From the NCBI GenBank assembly GCA_030068145.1, contig JAPJBO010000163.1, positions 124,001 through 188,000 on the forward strand: DNA of 64,000 nt, written 5' to 3'. The DNA comes from Diplonema papillatum (Eukaryota > Euglenozoa > Diplonemea > Diplonemida > Diplonemidae). Shown piece after piece: positions 58,535 to 64,000 of this stretch; position 1 is the stretch's first letter, and every line of letters begins with the position of its first letter. The position numbers and the translations under genes are program-made. The notes under the pieces were generated by a model. It did no database searches and was not told the origin of the DNA. It saw only the letters and a list, made by a program, of their open reading frames with translations.

Positions 58535-61500
58535 CTGCGCAGTTTCTCATACCAAACGGGTAGGTGGCAAAAGGTTGCGACACCCCGAATTGGAAGTACA
58601 GAAGACTTGGGTATGAGTCTGTTGGATAACGGCACTTTTCTTCGTTGGAAGTACAGAAAACTTGGGTATGAGTCTGTTGGATAACGGCACTTTTCTTCGT
58701 TGGAAGTACAGAAGACTTGGGTATGAGTCTGTTGGATAACGGCACTTTTCTTCGTTGGAAGTACAGAAGACTTGGGTATGAGTCTGTTGGATAACGGCAC
58801 TTTTCTTCGTTGGAAGTACAGAAGACTTGGGTATGAGTCTGTTGGATAACGGCACTTTTCTTCGTTGGAAGTACAGAAGACTTGGGTATGAGTCTGTTGG
58901 ATAACGGCACTTTTCTTCGTTGGAAGTACAGAAGACTTGGGTATGAGTCTGTTGGATAACGGCACTTTTCTTCGTTGGAAGTACAGAAGACTTGGGTATG
59001 AGTCTGTTGGATAACGGCACTTTTCTTCGTTGGAAGTACAGAAGACTTGGGTATGAGTCTGTTGGATAACGGCACTTTTCTTCGTTGGTGCACACAAGCG
59101 GAACTCACCTGTTCTGGGTTCGTCCGGCTTCGTTTTGGCAGATGCTTCCGGCTGCAGCTGAGCCTTCGAAGCTCGCCTGCAGATCTCGCTCTGTCGACGG
59201 GCAGAGCACTGCTCCGCCGTTTGATTAGGGAGACGTTCGGCAGCGACAGGACGCGCGGGATAACCTGGTCGCCGCGGGCGGCATCGTCTTGGCCATGTTG
59301 CCGGACTTGATGAGCCCCAAGATCCGCTTGCCGAGGGGCGACACGTCGCGGCCGCCGTGTTCTTCTGCGGCTGCTTGACGACCCTCTGCTTCCGGTTCCC
59401 CTGCGCCGTGTACGTGTCGCAATGCGGCGGGATCCGTGCACCTTGGCCAGCCGCCGCGCCAGCTCCTTCCCGCACGCAGCCTCCACCCGAACGCGGTGCG
59501 GCGAGCCTGGCTGCGCAGCAGCAGCGCAAAATCCCCCGAGGCCGATGTCGCCAGGTTTTGATGAACCCCAAAATCTTCTACGACGAGAAGGAAGTGCGCC
59601 CTTAACTGCCTTTCGAGAAGAAAAGGGCTCTGGCTTCCAGACTGCTTCTCTTGTGAAGAGCTGAGCCTCCGAGTGACTTCTGGGGAGAAAAACGGACTGG
59701 TTTCTCGTTTGACGAGCAAGAAAAGGCACTGGTTTCAGCTGAGCCTCCGAAGCTCGCCTGCAGATCTCGCTTTGTCGACGGGCAGAGCACTGCTCCACCG
59801 TTTGACGAGGGAGACGTTCGGCAGCGACGCGCGGGATAACCTGTTAGCCGCGGGCGGCGTCGTCTTGGCCACGTTGCCAGATTTGATGAGCCCCAAGATC
59901 CGCTTGCCGAGGGGCGACACGTCGCGGCATGCGGTGTTCTTCTGCAGCTGCTTGGCGACCCTCTGCTTCCGGTTCCCTGCGCCGTGTACTTGTCGTACAG
60001 GTTCGAAGGCGGCGGGACCCGTGCTCCTTGGCCAGCCGCCGCGCCAGCTCCTTCCCGCACGCAGCCTCCACCCGAACGCGGTGCGGCGAGCCTGGCTGCA
60101 CAGCAGCAGCGCAAAATCCCCCGACGCCGATGTCGCCAGGTTTTGATGAACCCCAAAATCTTCTACGACGAGAAGGAAGTGCGCCCTTAACTGCCTTTCG
60201 AGAAGAAAAGGGCTCTGGCTTCTAGACTGCTTCTCTTTTGAAGAGATAACAGGCTCATCGCTGGTTTCAGCCTCCGAGTGACTTCTGAGGAGAAAAACGG
60301 ACTGGTTTCTCGTTTGACGAGCAAGAAAAGGTACTGGTTTCAGCTGAGCCTCCGAAGCTCGCCTGCAGATCTCGCTTTGTCGACGGGCAGAGCACTGCTC
60401 CGCCGTTTGACGAGGGAGACGTTCGGCAGCGACGCGCGGGATAACCTGTTTGCCGCGGGCGGCGTCGTCTTGGCCATGTTGCCAGATTTGATGAGCCCCA
60501 AGATCCGCTTGCCGAGGGGCGACACGTCGCGGCATGCGGTGTTCTTCTGCAGCTGCTTGACGACCCTCTGCTTCCGGTTCCCCTGCGCCGTGTACTTGTC
60601 GTACAGGTTCGCGGGCTTCGAAGGCGGCGGGATGCCGTCTATCCCGTGCACCTTGGCCAGCCGCCGCGCCAGCTCCTTCCCGCACGCCGCCTCCACCCGA
60701 ACGCGGTGCGGCGAACCCTGGCTGCGCAGCAGCAGCAGCGGCGAAGCCAACGAACCGGGGTCGCCCGCCTGCGACAGCGGCGACAGCGGCGCCGGCGCCG
60801 CCCACGTGACCACCGACGACGGCCGCTGGCTCGGCAGTAGACCCGGCCGCGGCCCGCCGGCATCGGCCGTGGCCGCGGCCGGGGCTTGCTGGGCGGGCCC
60901 GGGTTCGCAGGGGTCTGCAGGGGCGAGGGGTGCGAGCGGCCGGTGGCGGAGGAGCGGCGAAACCGGCGAAAACGGCCGGGCGGCACCCGAGAAGAGCCCC
61001 GCGGCCTGCGGCGCCGGCGGGTGCGTCGTGAAGGAGAGGGTGTTGGAGCGGACAGCGCGGCCGTAGCTGCTCTCTGCGCGCACGGCGATGCTGTAGTGGG
61101 TGGCGGCCGTGAGGCCTTCGAAGAAGAAGCACGTCTTCGCGGTGGTGAACACGAGCTGCCACTGCGGCTCCGGCTCGCCGTATGCGGTGTCATTGAATAT
61201 GTCAAAAAACAGCTTCGGCTGGTGCCTGTAGTTGACCGGGAGGTCCCACTGCACCAACGCGTGGGTGTCCGACAGCTCGGAGACGCGCAGGCGCGTCGCA
61301 GGCTTCGGGATGGGCGGCTCATTCCAGTGGAACACGACCGAGTACTCGCCCCACGTCGGGATCAGCTTGCCGTTCTGCCCGACGAAGTGCTTCGACAGCC
61401 GCACGCGGAAGCAGCAGCTCGACACCTTCCCCGCAAAGGGGAACCGGATGGACGGCTTTTCGGTGATTCCGACGTCCTCCCACTCTCCGGCCCACTCCAC

Positions 61501-64000
61501 GTCCGGGTGCGGAGGCGTGTCGTCGCTGCTCCGATTCACCTATTTTTGGAGTGAAAGTTCGCTTGCAACTCCGGGGTTCTGAGGTCTCCGGGTGACCTTC
61601 GGCAATATGGGAAGATGTCCGTTGTGCTCTGCGCGCGAGAAGTCATAACACGAGCGAAATAAATGCGTAGTTTTGGCTTATTCTTTTGCTTTTCGTTGAA
61701 TAGAATCGTTGTCGACAACATTACTTCCTTTCAGCGTCTTCTCGTGTCTTTTTAGTGACGGTATTTTGAGTTTTCTTTCTTCTTTAGCATGGATCTTCTG
61801 GTCTTTATGGTGGGCCCATGGAGTTGAAAGTTGCACACCTGCCTCGCGAGGGTCGTGTAGTGCTTGTCGTCGCCTGCTTGCATCCGCAGGCGAATTTCGG
61901 AGTTCGGGTCGAGCCCCGCCCTCGGCTTCACCTGCCGCATCTCGACGTTGAAGATGTATTCCTCCGGCACCCGCTCCCCCGTCAGCGTGACGCCTGTGCC
62001 CTTTTTCGGGTCATGCACACCCCACGTGAAGCGAAGCCACCCGTTCTTGCACTCGAGAAGCTCGCCCACCTGGGGAGGGTGGGGCTGCGTGGAGAACGTG
62101 GCCATCAGCTGCCAGCCGCCCCACGACGCGCCGTGCCTGATTTCCCGCAGGCGCACGGCGTACATGGTGTCGCGCTTGAGGCGGACGAGCTTCAAATCCG
62201 CGTAGGCTTCGGGTTTGCCCGGGATCATCCGGAGGCGTTCCGGCAGCTGTGTGTCGTTGAGCAGCACTTCGAAGGTGCACGGGTGCCCGCGCAGCGGGCT
62301 TACCACCGCCGCGTCTCGCCCGGCGGCGCCGGCGCCGGGGGCGAGACCCGGCACCCGCACGCCGAAGTGGCCCCACGTCTCGCCGATCGACACGACGCGG
62401 AACTCGACCTGCGGCATCGTCGCCAGCAGCAGCGCCTGCTTCCCCTCTCCGCCGCCCCAGACGCCTTCGCTGTCGCCGACGTAGTTCGACCTGAAGTGTT
62501 GCGGTTGCGTGACGCCCTCCGGTGCATATCTCGATAGAGGCAAGGGGGGGAGAAATGTGAAAACGGGTTTTTGCCTGGAGGCTCTCGTGTTATTCTGCAG
62601 ATGCTTTGAGCTATCTTGTGTATGCTTTCAGTCGTCTTCTTAACCATGGTGGAAACACTGCGACGATCACTTTTCATTGCGCTAGTGACTTCGCGTCCGT
62701 TCAACACGTGGTTCGGTAGTTGCAGCACTTGGGGTCCCTTCGGTTCTTTGTCTGGCAGTTATTGTCGAGCATTTCCTTCCAAGCTGGCGCTTATGGAATA
62801 GACAAAGATAGATGGAAAAAAGAAGGTGTCTTTTTCTTCTCGCGCTTTTTCTCACGGGGGTCGGTCCTGCTTTTGGCTGTAGGTTCTCCCGACTCCCCAA
62901 TTCGTGGCTAGCACAAACTCAAGAGGTCTAGTCAACTATTCCCTGCTGTATTAGCAGGGCTAACGCTCCACGTGTGGAACGTGTGGATTTCCACACGTTA
63001 ATTTTTTTCGGATTTGATTTACCCACGTGTGCTTCCACGTGTGGATCCACAGGTACCACATGTGGATTTTGGTTTATGTTTCCCCCACATGTGCTTGCCT
63101 CAGGTTGGTCCACATGCAGGGGAGTCTAGGCCCACAAGTCGCCAAAGGCCGCACAGCCAGGTGTCGCCAAGTCCGGTACTGAGGCTATTTTTTTTTTTGC
63201 CCGCCGCACATAGGGCGGAAAGGCTTTTTTTCCTCGAACCTTAAGCGCCCACATGTGGACCACACGTATTTTCTCTGGGGCCGAAAACGGAGCGTAAGCC
63301 CTGAGTAGTAGCATACTTTCAATAAGAAAAAGGGGCAAGGGGTCAAGGCAGACCGGAGCGCGATGTGGTATTTGGTGTTGGACTGGAGCCCTTTTATGTT
63401 GACCTTGCGGTGCGCTCCGCCGTTGGCGTCGCCGGGGGAGAGGTTCGGGACCGTCTCGACCCGCGTGAGGTTCTCGGCGGCGGCGGCGTCGTCGTCGATG
63501 GCTACGGCGCCTGGCTCCGCGCAGTCCTCGGGCACCGCCCGCACCGTGAAGCTCTCGATCGGCTCCGCCACCGGGTCCGCCGCGAACGCCTGCCCCAGCA
63601 CGAACCGCAGGGGAGACCCCCGATAGCTCCGCAGCCCGCGCAGCGGCACGGTGCACGCCACCCCGGCGCCGCCTGCCTCCAGTGCGGCGGCCTCGGCCGG
63701 GAGCGCCTCTGCCCAGTCGCCGTTGGGCAGCCGGCAGAGCTCCGGCTCCGTCCAGCAGATCCGCGCGTAGTCTTGCCCGATGTCCTTCACCCCCAGCCTC
63801 ACCCAACTTGCCGCGAGCGTCTGAAACCGCACGAGCGGCGACCAAGGGCCGAAGGCACCGGCGCTGTTGTCCGGCGTGCTCGTCCGGAACCGAACCATCG
63901 CAGAGTACCGCCGGCTTGGTTCGAGCCCTGCCGCCCGGAACGCCTGCTCGCCTTCCGAAAACGCGTTGAAGAGCACAACCCGCCCGCCGCCCGTGTCGTC
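58379..64000 (-). CDS. fibronectin type III protein, 5' end outside the window, 3' end rearranged
   Basis: Exons visible are A 64000-63354 (running off the edge), B 62529-61839, C 61539-60340 and last exon 58534-58379. A/B joins as CG+A (Arg) and B/C in phase 0 (CAG/GTGTGC, AATAG/GTGAAT). FN3-like beta-sandwiches are visible: GLQSNTKYHIALR in exon A, LKRDTMYAVRLREI in exon B, then PPIPKPATRLRVSELSDTHA with LTAATHYSIAVRAESSYG in exon C. After the FN3 part comes a Pro/Ala-rich linker and a basic segment (NLYDKYTAQGNRKQRVV, PLGKRILGLIKSGNMAK). Exon C as it stands ends in TGA at 60340. No signal peptide can be judged. FN3 repeats usually mediate protein contacts; host-cell-factor-like architecture is possible but unproven. 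Confidence 0.65.
58591..59092. repeat. 55-bp minisatellite filling the last intron of the FN3 gene
   Basis: Nine units of TGGAAGTACAGAAGACTTGG, GTATGAGTCTGTTGGATAAC and GGCACTTTTCTTCGT, nearly identical. It occupies most of the intron 58535-59108. The minus strand is open in all three frames across it. Confidence 0.85.
59110..59640 (-). pseudogene. third copy of the FN3 gene 3' segment
   Basis: Matches 60340-60735 (GACGTTCGGCAGCGAC, CAAGATCCGCTTGCCGAGGG, CGCGCCAGCTCCTTCCCGCA) and keeps the donor to the last exon, but a 4-base insertion (about 59240) shifts its frame relative to the first copy. Confidence 0.6.
59735..60235 (-). pseudogene. second copy of the FN3 gene 3' segment
   Basis: Tandem duplicate of the 60340-60735 coding segment plus flanking sequence (GAAGTGCGCCCTTAACTGCC, GAGAAGAAAAGGGCTCTGGC). 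It contains the same in-frame TGA end as the first copy and lacks the donor found in the third. Confidence 0.6.
61549..61605 (+). repeat. AAGTTCGCTTG dispersed repeat, intact copy
   Basis: GAGTGAAAGTTCGCTTGCAA, CTCCGGGGTTCTGAGGTCTC and CGGGTGACCTTC. It lies directly upstream of the exon C acceptor of the FN3 gene. Confidence 0.5.
62690..62955 (+). repeat. second-subfamily YR terminus fragment plus the CCCGACTCCCCAATTCG repeat
   Basis: 62690-62800 matches the ends of the repeats at 2440 and 43070 (TCCGTTCAACACGTGGTTCG, CATTTCCTTCCAAGCTGGCG). 62830-62955 matches 13255-13415. Both lie in the intron between exons A and B of the FN3 gene. Confidence 0.5.
62960..63260. repeat. cluster of CCACGTGTGG / CCACATGTGG palindromes
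   Basis: Repeated near-palindromes (CCACGTGTGG, CCACACGT, CCACATGTGG) occur about nine times in 300 bp of intron. Tandem-like spacing is irregular. Nothing else is visible here. Confidence 0.5.

Noticed and set aside
1-64000. tRNA, rRNA or snRNA genes
   Set aside because: I looked for cloverleaf-like and conserved rRNA words and found none that I could support by eye.

Overview
This window is nuclear DNA from an intron-bearing eukaryote. Genes are split by canonical GT-AG introns. They encode long low-complexity proteins (poly-Q, RGG-like, H/S/R/N-rich) next to recognisable eukaryotic families: MYND fingers, fibronectin III, an RMDN-type TPR protein and an ALKBH5-like fold. Intergenic and intronic DNA is crowded with mobile-element debris. 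A protist, for example an alveolate alga, would fit, but this is a guess; an invertebrate is not excluded. I saw no bacterial operons, rRNA, tRNA or CRISPR.

Layout. 1-1983 (-) is the 5' part of a tyrosine-recombinase (YR) retrotransposon running off the left edge. 1984-5240 is a mosaic of retrotransposon termini, hairpin repeats and RMDN pseudogene scraps. 5293-5934 (-) is the RMDN-like gene. 6492-6995 is a tandem array. 7805-12202 (-) is a 1465-residue twin-MYND protein with two internal repeat arrays. 12.2-15.9 kb is repeats. 15874-18994 (-) is a three-exon DUF2264 gene. 19-22.6 kb is gene-poor. 22602-24644 (-) encodes a coiled-coil, H/S/R/N-rich protein. 24.6-30.6 kb holds several MITE-like elements, two of them with TTAA ends.

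30665-55288 (-) is one gene of about 24.6 kb. Six exons join with matching phases into 1467 codons: an RGG-like N-terminus, a degenerate ALKBH5-like dioxygenase fold, a long coiled coil and a Q/P/H-rich tail. Its introns host most of the exciting content. Intron 5 holds a DDE-type DNA transposon with roughly 500-bp inverted repeats ending in poly-C/poly-G, abutting a foldback element whose arms are made of 21-bp repeats, plus two small minus-strand ORFs. Intron 2 holds a nearly whole YR retrotransposon (gag-like, YR, RT-RNase H; split direct repeats A1-ORFs-B1-A2-B2) in antisense.

55.3-58.4 kb holds a 31-copy 28-bp minisatellite and an 835-bp foldback element with 244-bp arms. 58379-64000 (-) is a fibronectin-III gene entering from the right edge. 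Its 3' coding segment has been tandemly triplicated, leaving the last exon behind an intron filled with a 55-bp minisatellite.

Exon limits were placed by hand from splice consensus and phase agreement; protein family calls rest on remembered family motifs, not on a search.
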